Assembly (NCBI GenBank): GCA_949299565.1
Contig: OX437086.1
Coordinates: 476,919-540,918 of the forward strand
Direction: 5' to 3'
DNA length: 64,000 nt
Source of the DNA: an uncultured Bacillota bacterium
Lineage (GTDB): Bacteria; Bacillota_I; Bacilli_A; RFN20; CAG-826
A program made the position numbers and the translations under genes. The notes below the pieces were generated by a model. That model ran no database searches. It was not told where the DNA came from and saw nothing but the letters and a program-made list of their open reading frames with translations. Shown here piece by piece: positions 27,056-36,432 of the stretch; position 1 is the stretch's first letter, and each line of letters starts with the position of its first letter.

Positions 27056-27972
27056 TGGGCTTTCGGCAAATTTATATAAAGGAGGCAAAGAAGCTTTCAA
27101 CTTCCGATAATTGCCTTGATATCATCAAGGGAGAAGGGAAAACTGATGTCTCTTTTCCCTTAGAAGATTTAGATTTAATTTTTGTCGAAGATCCTAATGT
27201 AGTAGTAACGTCGCGTCTATTATCGCAATTATCAAAATATGGAATTTCGATGATTTTTTGTGGTCCGAATTATTTGCCAGCGACAATCACCGTACCGATG
27301 AATGGTCATTATTTGCAGTCTAGTCTCCTCGATTTGCAGTTGAAATTATTGCCGTCTAAGAAAAACAAATTTTGGGAGACGATAATCAAAGCCAAAATAA
27401 ATAACCAAATGAAAGTGTTAGAAAACACTAATAATGATGTTGAGACGTTTTTGCGTCTTAAGGAATATTGTTCGCAGGTTAAATTCGGCGATGAAAAGAA
27501 CATGGAAGGACAAGCGGCTAAAGAATATTTCAAGGCTCTTTTTGGCTCTGATTTCATTCGTTTCAGCGACACTGCCATCAGTTCGGCTTTAAATTATGGT
27601 TATTCAATTTTAACGGGCGCTATTATTCGCACGGTTGCCTTTGCTGGTCTCAATGATAATTTAGGAATTTGGCATCATAGTTCGCAAAACGCGAATAATT
27701 TAAGTTGCGATCTTGTAGAACCTTTTAGACCGATAGTGGACTATTGCGTTTACAACAATTTAAATAGCTTAACGTTGCCCTTATCAATGGAAATTAGAAA
27801 AAAATTAGTCAATCTTTTAAATTATTATGTCCTTGTTGATGGCAAGAAATATCAAGTATCTTATGCGATTTCTTTATTGGTAAATGACTATGTAAATTAT
27901 TTGAAGGATGGTGACATTGAACACGTCAAAATGCCGTCTTTCTTTGTGAATGATGCGACAAATGGACTATGA
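27055..27972 (+). CDS. cas1: CRISPR-associated endonuclease Cas1
   Basis: A 305-residue type II Cas1 integrase subunit that with Cas2 inserts new spacers. The metal-binding residues are in place: E151 (MEGQAAKEYF), H207/H208 (GIWHHSSQN) and D219 with E222 (CDLVEPFRP). The helical ALNYGYSILTG segment is typical of the family. The ATG at 27055 overlaps the cas9 stop by 1 nt, so translation is coupled. Full length, with no damage seen, which contrasts with the broken cas9. Confidence 0.96.
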   Translation: MGFRQIYIKEAKKLSTSDNCLDIIKGEGKTDVSFPLEDLDLIFVEDPNVVVTSRLLSQLSKYGISMIFCGPNYLPATITVPMNGHYLQSSLLDLQLKLLPSKKNKFWETIIKAKINNQMKVLENTNNDVETFLRLKEYCSQVKFGDEKNMEGQAAKEYFKALFGSDFIRFSDTAISSALNYGYSILTGAIIRTVAFAGLNDNLGIWHHSSQNANNLSCDLVEPFRPIVDYCVYNNLNSLTLPLSMEIRKKLVNLLNYYVLVDGKKYQVSYAISLLVNDYVNYLKDGDIEHVKMPSFFVNDATNGL

Positions 27973-28300
27973 AGGGAAAAGTTATAAAAATATGCGTTTG
28001 ATGGTGCTTTTTGATATGCCTGTTGAAACAGACGCCCAAAGACGCGAATACACTCACTTTCGAAAATTCATCATGGACGATGGTTTTATGATGCTGCAGT
28101 TCTCCGTCTACACTAGGTATTGCAATAATGATAGCGATGCGGAAAAACATATGAAACGTGTCTCATCTTATAAGCCTAAATATGGTAACGTCCGCATATT
28201 GAAAGTCACTGAAAACCAATTTTCTTCAATGGTAGTTTTATCAGGTGAAAAAAGCGCACAAGAAATTGTAGAAACAGTGGAGCAATTAACAATTATTTAA
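27962..28300 (+). CDS. cas2: CRISPR-associated protein Cas2
   Basis: About 112 residues. Core RLMVLFDMPVET with the family Asp at the end of beta-1, then FRKFIMDDGFMMLQFSVYTRYC and a VRILKVTENQF strand. It forms the dimer that bridges two Cas1 dimers during spacer integration. The frame opens at 27950; ATG 27962, overlapping cas1 by 11 nt, is a reasonable start, and ATG 27992 is also possible. The stop codon shares TTAA with the stop of the convergent ATPase gene. Confidence 0.93.
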   Translation: MDYEGKSYKNMRLMVLFDMPVETDAQRREYTHFRKFIMDDGFMMLQFSVYTRYCNNDSDAEKHMKRVSSYKPKYGNVRILKVTENQFSSMVVLSGEKSAQEIVETVEQLTII

Positions 28301-29292
28301 AGGGGAATTTCAAGCATTTCGAAAATCTTTTTATAGAGATTTTCCTCTTCCTTTGTCCGTGGTGCGATTACTACGCAATTCTTGCTTCTTTCATGAGAAA
28401 TCCGTGGATTTTTGGCCGTTAAAATTCTCAGAATGTTTGTCAGTTCGTCATTGCGGATATATTCAGCAAAAATCTTAGCGATTCCAGATTTTTCATTGTA
28501 GCCTTGCGAAATCATATATTCCTCAAAAGTTTGATATTCATTAAATTCATTGATTGAACTTGCGACCAGTTTTTCTAATGACGGGAGTGAGAAAATTTTG
28601 TTGTTTCGAATTGCAAATAAGCGCGTTTCTTCATCAATTAAAAACTGGGGTATGCTCTTTTTCGAGGTCAAGATAAAGTAGGCGTCGGTAGTGCTTATCT
28701 TATTTAGAAAGTTGATGGTGCTTTCTTCATCGAGATTATTGTTGAAATCGTCTATGAGCACGACCGTCTTGTTTTTTGTTGTTTTCGCTAGAGCGTTCAC
28801 TAACGAAAAGAGCTCTTCACGTTCTTCAGAACTAGAATCCATTTCAAGCGAAATGCTCATGTTATCCAGTAAGAGATCTAACGGGCGATCATAATCGCTT
28901 ATATTGGTTTTAGTTCCGGGGAGAATTGTCCGAACGATTCCTTCTATTTCTTGTTGAGCAACGTTGATTCCTTTTTGAATCATTTGACATGAACTATGAA
29001 AATCAGGAGAAAATTCGCTTTCGTTAATCATTCTTCTGATCAAACTTTTCGACGATAATTTTAAATGGTTCGATATTCCTTCATCGCTTGGAAGATAAAA
29101 AACATTAAAGTCACCACTGATTGTTTGGGTGCCATTAACAAGATGATGGCGATCTTTGCCAGTGAATATTGAATTTAGATTTGAGAGTGTTTCAGTTTTG
29201 CCTGATTTTCCATATCCGAAAAGCAAATTTATCTTCGAAAAAGTTAAAATTTTTTTCGTTTCTTTATTAAAAACCGTAAGTGGATTAAGCAT
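28297..29292 (-). CDS. Csn2-like P-loop ATPase next to the CRISPR array
   Basis: A 331-residue protein with an ABC/AAA-type P-loop: Walker A GYGKSGKT (26-33) and Walker B VVLIDD (177-182), followed by a LDEES stretch. It lies where csn2 sits in type II-A loci, between cas2 and the array, but on the opposite strand. From the Walker B segment on, its order (hydrophobic strand, LDEE, helix, strand ending YFILTSKKSIPQFLID) resembles the C-terminal half of Csn2. Known Csn2 proteins are ABC-ATPase-derived DNA-end-binding rings whose nucleotide site is degenerate; here it looks intact. Best reading: large Csn2-type adaptation protein with a working ATPase; a generic ATPase is the alternative. AAGGA precedes the ATG at 29292. 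Confidence 0.7.
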   Translation of the reverse strand: MLNPLTVFNKETKKILTFSKINLLFGYGKSGKTETLSNLNSIFTGKDRHHLVNGTQTISGDFNVFYLPSDEGISNHLKLSSKSLIRRMINESEFSPDFHSSCQMIQKGINVAQQEIEGIVRTILPGTKTNISDYDRPLDLLLDNMSISLEMDSSSEEREELFSLVNALAKTTKNKTVVLIDDFNNNLDEESTINFLNKISTTDAYFILTSKKSIPQFLIDEETRLFAIRNNKIFSLPSLEKLVASSINEFNEYQTFEEYMISQGYNEKSGIAKIFAEYIRNDELTNILRILTAKNPRISHERSKNCVVIAPRTKEEENLYKKIFEMLEIPL

Positions 29293-29333
29293 ATTTTTCC
29301 TTTGCCTTCTTTAAATTGTATCAATTAATTGTG

Positions 29334-29361
29334 TGTACAGGCTAACTTTTTAGTGTAAAAT
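29334..29361 (+). promoter_or_regulatory. CRISPR leader promoter
   Basis: -35-like TGTACA (29334-29339), 16-nt spacer, -10 TAAAAT (29356-29361), with a predicted start near 29368, just before the first repeat. This plus-strand orientation agrees with the crRNA strand required by the minus-strand tracrRNA. Confidence 0.5.
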
Positions 29362-29371
29362 ACGGATACAG

Positions 29372-29473
29372 GACTCCAACTCCTGAAAATTTGAACTAAG
29401 CTAAAACTAACGCTGACGGGCTGATTACCAGGTGCGCGACTCCAACTCCTGAAAATTTGAACTAAGCTAAAAC
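29372..29473 (+). CRISPR. Minimal CRISPR array: two identical 36-nt repeats, one 30-nt spacer
   Basis: Repeats at 29372-29407 and 29438-29473 are identical, start GACTCCAACTCC and end GCTAAAAC; the period is 66 nt. The spacer (29408-29437) has about 60% G+C, well above the surrounding DNA. Both repeats are followed by TAACG, so the conserved unit could be read as 41 nt with a 25-nt spacer. Transcription is inferred to be on the plus strand, because the tracrRNA with its own terminator is complementary to this strand. Confidence 0.92.
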
Positions 29474-29489
29474 TAACGAGAAACAAAAA

Positions 29490-29702
29490 ATGGAAGAAAC
29501 TCAAACAACTGCAGTACCTAAAAAATCAAAAGTAAAATCCTTCTTTTACGCAATATGGAAGTTTATTAAGTTTGTAGTGGTTGGCTTTTTTAAGATCATT
29601 TTTAAGATAATTTATTGGATTTTCGCTATTATCTTTTTCTCTTATCGCTTGGGAGAAGAAACGCATTATACTTTTAATCTCAATGATAAGGATTATTTGT
29701 GA
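29490..29702 (+). CDS. Small membrane protein directly downstream of the array
   Basis: A 70-residue ORF starting 16 nt after the last repeat. It has a basic N-terminus (KKSKVKS), one long or two short hydrophobic helices (about 18-52, rich in Ile, Phe and Trp) and a polar C-terminus. No Shine-Dalgarno precedes the ATG, so translation is uncertain, but composition and length favour a real protein. It could only be transcribed from the leader promoter through the array, or from an unseen promoter. I recognise no family. A 27-codon GTG frame overlaps its stop (29699-29782). Confidence 0.45.
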   Translation: MEETQTTAVPKKSKVKSFFYAIWKFIKFVVVGFFKIIFKIIYWIFAIIFFSYRLGEETHYTFNLNDKDYL

Positions 29703-29758
29703 GTAAAGATAATGCTTCAATTAACAACTCTTTAGAAACTAAAGAAGAATACGCTTTA

Positions 29759-29835
29759 AACTCGTCCATGATAAAAAGATAGGCTTTGTGTTTTGCCTAT
29801 TACCACATAAAGACTTACAAAGTCTTTGACGAGTT
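29759..29835. other. Predicted three-way-junction RNA/DNA structure, unassigned
   Basis: P1 AACTCGTC / GACGAGTT (29759-29766, 29828-29835, 8 bp) encloses P2 ATAGGC / GCCTAT (29779-29784, 29795-29800) and P3 AAAGACTT / AAGTCTTT (29809-29816, 29820-29827, 3-nt loop). P3 and P1 are directly stacked. All three stems are perfect. It matches no riboswitch class I know. The atp promoter -35 begins on the last two bases of P1. Confidence 0.45.
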
Positions 29836-29861
29836 GACTTTGCCATTAAGGTGGGTACAAT
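29834..29861 (+). promoter_or_regulatory. Promoter of the ATP synthase operon
   Basis: -35 TTGACT (29834-29839), 16-nt spacer, -10 TACAAT (29856-29861), start near 29868. AGAGGT 6 nt before the ATG at 29884 serves as ribosome-binding site. Confidence 0.65.
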
Positions 29862-29883
29862 TTAGCCGTTCTAGAGGTATCGT

Positions 29884-30441
29884 ATGAAACTGGCAAAATG
29901 GTACTTAAATCTCGATACAAATAGAAAAACTCTCTTTTGGATTGCAGCAGTCGGAATTGCCGGTTTCCTTCTTCAAACGCCGCTTTTCTTTTTTCGAAGC
30001 GCTGACGGATATCCCGGCGGTGCTTATGCTTTAGGTTGGCTTTTAGGAAGCGTTATTTCTGTTATTTCCTTTTATACGATGATTCTTATGAGCAACGCCT
30101 TGCTCTCCTCTTCGACAAAAGGCTATACGATGGGGCTTTCGTTAGGGAGTGCCTTCCTCCGCATTTTGTTATACGGAGCAGCTTTAGTTGTCTCAGCCAT
30201 TTGCACTTTCCGAGCGGAGTGGTTTAGCGGTTTCAACGCCTTTAATTTTTATACGACTTTCGGGGCAATGTTGCCGTTTCCTTTCGTTACTCTCTTCTTC
30301 TATTTCCATGAAGGACGGAAAGCAACAGTTGTTTCCTCTCTTCCAAAAACTGAGAACACAAAAGTTGAAGAAGCAAGTCAAATAAAGGAAGAGAAAGGCG
30401 AAAGCAGTGAAATCATTCTTTCTGAGGATGAGAAACAATGA
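29884..30441 (+). CDS. Putative ATP synthase subunit I-like membrane protein
   Basis: A 185-residue protein with four predicted transmembrane helices (about 18-36, 48-72, 92-112, 120-140) and a charged, Glu/Lys-rich C-terminal tail. Its position, directly before atpB and overlapping it by 4 nt, is that of atpI, which aids c-ring assembly or ion homeostasis. Sequence similarity to AtpI is not obvious by eye and the length is greater than usual (about 130), so the call rests mainly on context. Confidence 0.6.
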   Translation: MKLAKWYLNLDTNRKTLFWIAAVGIAGFLLQTPLFFFRSADGYPGGAYALGWLLGSVISVISFYTMILMSNALLSSSTKGYTMGLSLGSAFLRILLYGAALVVSAICTFRAEWFSGFNAFNFYTTFGAMLPFPFVTLFFYFHEGRKATVVSSLPKTENTKVEEASQIKEEKGESSEIILSEDEKQ

Positions 30442-31295
30442 CCTTTGAAGAGCGAATTTCACATATGCTCGATTGGGAGATGGACGCCTCTCTTTATTCA
30501 TCGCTTCTCGTGATGCTCATCGTCCTAATTCTTGGAATCATTGTAGGCTTTTTAGCTAGGAGAGGTCTTAAGAAAAAGACGTATCTTGAACGCCCGAAAG
30601 GTCTTCTTTATTTAGCGGAACTTTATACCGGTTACATCGAAAAGTTCGTTGAAGACAATATGGGAGAAGAAAATAAGGCTTGGAGCGGCTATATTTTCAC
30701 GCTTTTCATTTATTTGATTGTCGCTTTCAATATTTCGCTTCTCGGTCTCCCTTCTGTAATCGATTGGTTAGCGGCTCCTCTTTCTTTATCGGTCATCATG
30801 TTTGTTTTAATCCAAGCGACAGCAATCAGACATCAACATTTCGGTTATTTTCATCGTTATATCGAACCGATCTTTGTCTTTTTGCCAATCAATTTGGTGA
30901 CGATGTGGTCGCCAATCATTTCCACGACAATGCGTCTTGTCGGCAATTGTTTGGCGGGTACCGTCATCATCGGTCTTGTCCAGTGGGCCTTATCGGAGGC
31001 TTCCGGCGCAATCTTCAATTTGATGGGTGGTCTCACCGATTTAGCGCATGCGAATTATGTGCCGTTTTGGGACGTTGACCAGGGGACGGTTTGGACACAA
31101 ATTTTCCTTGCGCCGATTCCGATGGGAATTTTAAATCTTTATTTCTCGCTGTTCTCCTCTGTTGTTCAGACGCTTGTCTTCGCCTCTCTTAACGCCCTTT
31201 GGATCGCGCAAGAGATTCCTGAAAAAGATGTCAGCGGCGTCATCGCGGAACGTCCGCCTCAAACGCCTCCGAAATTAGTTAGCGTTCACCAATAA
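30438..31295 (+). CDS. atpB: ATP synthase F0 subunit a
   Basis: A 285-residue integral membrane subunit that forms the ion half-channels of F0. The essential stator arginine lies in STTMRLVGNCLAG, followed by the VIIGLVQWAL helix, and the C-terminal helix pair ends near LVFASLNALWIAQEI. It overlaps the upstream gene by 4 nt. The partner c subunit suggests Na+ as coupling ion. Confidence 0.93.
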   Translation: MTFEERISHMLDWEMDASLYSSLLVMLIVLILGIIVGFLARRGLKKKTYLERPKGLLYLAELYTGYIEKFVEDNMGEENKAWSGYIFTLFIYLIVAFNISLLGLPSVIDWLAAPLSLSVIMFVLIQATAIRHQHFGYFHRYIEPIFVFLPINLVTMWSPIISTTMRLVGNCLAGTVIIGLVQWALSEASGAIFNLMGGLTDLAHANYVPFWDVDQGTVWTQIFLAPIPMGILNLYFSLFSSVVQTLVFASLNALWIAQEIPEKDVSGVIAERPPQTPPKLVSVHQ

Positions 31296-31327
31296 GTAAC
31301 AAATAGAAAAAAGAAAGGAGTTTACTT

Positions 31328-31564
31328 ATGGAACTTGGTCTCATTGCGATTGCTGCCGCCATCTGTGTGGCCTTCGGCTGCTTATCGGCAATCGGAGAAG
31401 GGATGATTTGCTGCCACGCGATCGACGGCATGGTGCGGAATCCGGAAATGGAAAAGAAGTTGAGAAGCACGATGATCATTGCCGTCGCTCTCGATGAATC
31501 GACAGCCATCTATTGCTTGATCATGGCAATTCTCATTGTCTTCGTCCTTGGAGGTCGGGTCTAA
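31328..31564 (+). CDS. atpE: ATP synthase F0 subunit c with two-carboxylate Na+ motif
   Basis: A 78-residue hairpin of two helices forming the rotor ring. The outer helix has the ion-binding Glu57 followed by S58, T59 and Y62 (DESTAIY), the pattern of Na+-binding c subunits (E65, S66, T67, Y70 in Ilyobacter numbering). At the position of Gln32 there is Glu24 (IGEGM). Two carboxylates, E32 and E65, are known from the Na+-driven rotor of Fusobacterium. The usual GxGxGxG of the inner helix is degenerate, and two Cys (C28-C29) follow. A Shine-Dalgarno (AAAGGAG) precedes the ATG. Confidence 0.92.
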   Translation: MELGLIAIAAAICVAFGCLSAIGEGMICCHAIDGMVRNPEMEKKLRSTMIIAVALDESTAIYCLIMAILIVFVLGGRV

Positions 31565-31577
31565 TACCCACTTTTAC

Positions 31578-32120
31578 ATGCCAATCATCTTCATCTTCGA
31601 TGATCCTTTTACTTCGGAAGATTTCTTGAACAAACTCTTTCCGAATATTTGGAGTTTGCTCATCAATCTTCTAGCTTTAATCGTCCTTTTCATCGCCCTG
31701 TATTTTTTGGCTTATAAACCCGTCAGTCGTTATCTCAAAGCGCGGAAAGATCATATCGAAGGGGATTTAAAGGAAGCGCGTGTCGCGAAGGAAAAGGCTC
31801 AGAAAGTGGCTTCTGAAAGCGAGAACATCATCGCGAAGGCTAAAGATCAGGCCGATGAGATTGTGAAGGAAGCAAAAAGCAACGCGCAAGTCGTTTCTGA
31901 ACGCCTCCAAAAAGAAGCTGAAGAAGAAATCCGTCGGAAAAAAGAGATGGCGGAAGAGGACATCTTAAAGAAGAAAGAGAAGGCCGCGCGCGAGATGAAA
32001 AAAGAGATGGTAGAAGTCGCTCTTTCGACTTCCGAAAAGATTTTAGGGCGCAGCATCAACGAGGAAGATGAGAAACGCTTCCTTCAAGAATTCAAGGTCG
32101 ATGAAGATGAAAAGAAGTGA
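31578..32120 (+). CDS. atpF: ATP synthase F0 subunit b
   Basis: About 180 residues: one N-terminal transmembrane helix (about 18-43), then a long charged coiled coil (about 50-150) that makes the peripheral stalk. The frame is open from a TTG at 31536, overlapping atpE, but ATG 31578 gives the usual short N-terminus before the helix. The nearest GGAGGT (31550-31555) is 22 nt away, too far for a normal Shine-Dalgarno, so translation may be coupled to atpE. Confidence 0.9.
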   Translation: MPIIFIFDDPFTSEDFLNKLFPNIWSLLINLLALIVLFIALYFLAYKPVSRYLKARKDHIEGDLKEARVAKEKAQKVASESENIIAKAKDQADEIVKEAKSNAQVVSERLQKEAEEEIRRKKEMAEEDILKKKEKAAREMKKEMVEVALSTSEKILGRSINEEDEKRFLQEFKVDEDEKK

Positions 32121-32637
32121 GATTACTTCCTACGCCCAAGCTTTTCTTCATTCATATCCGAAACACGAAGAAGAGATGGTCTCTCTTTTTGAAAAGTTCG
32201 TCGTTTTAGTAAAGAAAGAAGAAAAGATTTTTGCTTTTTTAGCTTCTCCGGCAATCGATAAAGAAGAAAAGAAACATTTACTCTCTTTGATTTCTGAGAA
32301 AGAAGGGATAACGCCGATAAACGCTTATCTTTTCCTTTTAAATAAACATGATGCCTTCCCGTATTTAGAAGAGATAAGAGAAGCGCTTCATCTCGCCTTA
32401 AATGATTTTAAGGGCGTGGAAGAAGGGATTGTTTATTCGCATTTGCCGTTAGAAGAGCAAGAAATTAAAAGCATCGAGAAAAAAATCGAAAAAGAATTAA
32501 AAGCAGAAGTGCATTTAGAAAACAAAATCGATAAAACGTTACTTGGCGGTTTTCGCGTTTTTGTGGCTGGCAAGCTCTTTGATGCTTCAATCAACGGGCG
32601 TCTGGCGCGTCTTAAGGAACATTTGTTAAAAGAATAG
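32107..32637 (+). CDS. atpH: ATP synthase F1 subunit delta
   Basis: About 176 residues. N-terminal helical domain (SYAQAF start typical of delta/OSCP), then a C-terminal KTLLGGFRVFVAGKLFDASINGRLARLK motif region of which LGGFRV and LFDASINGRLARL are the family signature. It links the b-subunit stalk to the alpha3beta3 head. The frame is open from 32068; ATG 32107 has AAGG at 9 nt, and ATG 32101 is also possible. It overlaps atpF. Confidence 0.9.
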   Translation: MKRSEITSYAQAFLHSYPKHEEEMVSLFEKFVVLVKKEEKIFAFLASPAIDKEEKKHLLSLISEKEGITPINAYLFLLNKHDAFPYLEEIREALHLALNDFKGVEEGIVYSHLPLEEQEIKSIEKKIEKELKAEVHLENKIDKTLLGGFRVFVAGKLFDASINGRLARLKEHLLKE

Positions 32638-32652
32638 ACAGGAGGAGAGTCC

Positions 32653-34167
32653 ATGGCTGACTACAGTGTGAAGAATTTAGCGTCCCTTCTCACGAAAGAG
32701 ATTGAGTCTTTTTCCAGTTTCCATGAGGAGAGTTCGGTAGGGACTGTCATTTCGGTCGGAGATGGCATCGCAAGAGTCTATGGACTTAAACAAGCGATGC
32801 TCGGCGAGCTTCTTTTATTTCCGAACGGTGCGACGGGCATGGCTTTAAATCTCGATCAGGATGATATCGGGGTCGTCTTATTGGAAAACGGAGACGCGAT
32901 TAAAGAAGGGGATGAAGTAAAAGCCACTGGGCGTGTTGTCGAAGTGCCAGTCGGCGACGCTTTATTGGGACGCGTTGTGAATGCACTGGGGAAGCCGATT
33001 GATGGATTAGGCGAAATAAAAAGCGAAAAACGGCGTCCGATCGAACGAGTTGCGCCCGGCGTCATGAAACGAGAAAGCGTCAATCGTCCGCTCTTCACGG
33101 GTTTAAAAGCTATCGATTCGATGATTCCGATCGGACGCGGGCAACGTGAGTTGATTATCGGCGATCGTCAAACGGGAAAAACAGCGATCGCAATCGACGC
33201 AATCCTCTCGCAGAAAAAGAGCGGCGTTAAATGCGTTTATGTGGCGATTGGACAAAAAGACTCTTCTGTTGCCTCTTTAGTTCATAAGTTAAAGGAGGCT
33301 GATTCCTTTTCTTATGTCACGGTCGTCAATGCCGGGGCCAGCGAAGCTTCTCCGGAACTTTATGTCGCTCCTTTTGCCGGGATGGCGATTGCTGAAGAAT
33401 GGATGGAAAAAGGAGAGGATGTTTTGATCATCTTCGATGATTTATCAAAGCACGCGGTCGCATATCGCGCCCTGTCATTGCTCCTTCGCCGTTCGCCGGG
33501 ACGTGAAGCATATCCGGGTGATATTTTCTATCTCCATTCTCGTCTTTTGGAACGGGCATGCAAGCTTTCCAAAGAATATGGCGGTGGTTCGATCACCGCG
33601 CTTCCGATTGTTGAAACGCAAGCGGGCGACATCTCTTCTTATATTCCAACGAACATCATTTCAATCACCGATGGTCAGATCTTTTTAGTGACTGATTATT
33701 TCAATGAAGGTCAACGTCCCGCTATCGATTCAGGCCTTTCGGTTTCGCGGGTCGGAAGCGCCGCTCAAACTCCGGCTATGAAAAAGGTTTCGGCGTCTTT
33801 AAAAATTTCGCTTGCCAATTACCGTGAAAATCTTTCTTTTGCGCAGTTTGGAAGTGACCTTGATAAGGACACTAAACGGATTTTGACAAGAGGTGCCCGC
33901 GCAATGGAAGTCTTAAAGCAAACTAACTTCCAACCATATAAAGAAAGCCAGGAAGTAGTCGAACTTTTGCTTCTCCAAGAAGGGAAACTCGATAATTTGA
34001 AAGTCGAAAGTCTTCATGAAATCCTTTCTTCCTTCTTTGCCTTTCTTCTAGACCAGCATCATCAGATTATTGAACATCTTGAGCAAGAACATACTTTGCC
34101 ATCAGAAATTAGTGAGGAGATCACTAATTCGTTTGATGACTTTTTAGCAAGGAGCGAATACGCGTGA
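32653..34167 (+). CDS. atpA: ATP synthase F1 subunit alpha
   Basis: A 504-residue non-catalytic nucleotide-binding subunit. Walker [11 protein letters not shown], Walker [12 protein letters not shown], and the alpha signature with [17 protein letters not shown] are all present. Length is normal. GGAGGAG lies 6-7 nt before the ATG. The TGA stop overlaps the GTG start of atpG. Confidence 0.97.
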   Translation: MADYSVKNLASLLTKEIESFSSFHEESSVGTVISVGDGIARVYGLKQAMLGELLLFPNGATGMALNLDQDDIGVVLLENGDAIKEGDEVKATGRVVEVPVGDALLGRVVNALGKPIDGLGEIKSEKRRPIERVAPGVMKRESVNRPLFTGLKAIDSMIPIGRGQRELIIGDRQTGKTAIAIDAILSQKKSGVKCVYVAIGQKDSSVASLVHKLKEADSFSYVTVVNAGASEASPELYVAPFAGMAIAEEWMEKGEDVLIIFDDLSKHAVAYRALSLLLRRSPGREAYPGDIFYLHSRLLERACKLSKEYGGGSITALPIVETQAGDISSYIPTNIISITDGQIFLVTDYFNEGQRPAIDSGLSVSRVGSAAQTPAMKKVSASLKISLANYRENLSFAQFGSDLDKDTKRILTRGARAMEVLKQTNFQPYKESQEVVELLLLQEGKLDNLKVESLHEILSSFFAFLLDQHHQIIEHLEQEHTLPSEISEEITNSFDDFLARSEYA

Positions 34168-35009
34168 GTCTCTCTTTAGAAAAAACAAAGCATCGCATTG
34201 CCTCCATTCAAAGTATCGGAAAGACGACGAAAGCGATGGGCTTATTGGCTGCGGCCAAACTCAATCGTTATCGTTCGACGTTTGAAAAAGAAAAAACATA
34301 CATGAACGAGATGCAAGAATTAGCCGCGCTTCTTCTTTCTTATGCCAAAAAGAGTCAACACTTTTTAAAGAAAGGCGAAGGCGAAACGCTTTACATCGTC
34401 ATTGGCTCTGATCTCGGGCTTTGCGGCGCTTATAACGAAGTTATTTTTAAAGAAGCACTCAAACAATTAGAGGAAGAAAAGGGTTTACTTCTTCCGCTTG
34501 GCAAAAAGGCCGAGAATTATTTTAAGAGCCGTTATTCGGAACTTCTCATCAATGAGGCTCCGACTGTCAAAATAGAAAGTAGAGCCTATGAGCTGAGAGA
34601 GCTCGCCAATTATTTATTGGACGGCTTCCTCTCTAAGAAATTCAAAAGCATTAAAATCATTCACGCCCATTACATAAACGCGATGAAATATTTGCCGGTA
34701 ACTTTTGAGCTTTTGCCTTTAAGTCATAGACGTCAAAAATGGGCTCATGAAGAATATTGTCCGCCTCTTTTCGATGGCGATGTCGATACTTTGTTCGCTG
34801 AATTGCTGCCTTCCTATCTTTCTTCGATCTTACATGATTTATTTCTCGAATCGTTAGTGACAGAGAACAGCGCGCGTCATTTAGCGATGGAAAATGCGAA
34901 TGAAAATGTCGATAACTTGTTAGAAGCGTTGAAAATCGAATATAACAAAGCGCGGCAGAACGCGATTACTCAAGAAATAAGCGAAGTGACGGGCGGAAGT
35001 GTCAATTAA
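34164..35009 (+). CDS. atpG: ATP synthase F1 subunit gamma
   Basis: A 281-residue central-stalk subunit. N-terminal helix with [14 protein letters not shown] and C-terminal helix with [13 protein letters not shown] and [18 protein letters not shown], the two halves of the coiled coil that turns inside the head. [10 protein letters not shown]-type Rossmann motif reads [10 protein letters not shown]. It starts with GTG at 34164, overlapping atpA by 4 nt. Confidence 0.95.
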   Translation: MSLSLEKTKHRIASIQSIGKTTKAMGLLAAAKLNRYRSTFEKEKTYMNEMQELAALLLSYAKKSQHFLKKGEGETLYIVIGSDLGLCGAYNEVIFKEALKQLEEEKGLLLPLGKKAENYFKSRYSELLINEAPTVKIESRAYELRELANYLLDGFLSKKFKSIKIIHAHYINAMKYLPVTFELLPLSHRRQKWAHEEYCPPLFDGDVDTLFAELLPSYLSSILHDLFLESLVTENSARHLAMENANENVDNLLEALKIEYNKARQNAITQEISEVTGGSVN

Positions 35010-35022
35010 GGAGGTTTAATAG

Positions 35023-36431
<1,409 letters not shown>

Positions 36432-36432
<1 letters not shown>

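Noticed and set aside
29474-29702. A CreTA-type Cas-repressed toxin module
   Set aside because: It would need a crRNA-like antitoxin matching the ORF promoter; the single spacer shows no match to the adjacent DNA that I can see.
29759-29835. Purine riboswitch or hammerhead ribozyme
   Set aside because: The size fits a purine riboswitch but the conserved junction bases and loop-loop sequences are absent, and no CUGAUGA/GAAA hammerhead core exists.
30680-31078. 132-codon ORF inside atpB
   Set aside because: Shadow frame of a certain gene; Cys/His/Phe-rich composition from reading hydrophobic codons out of frame.
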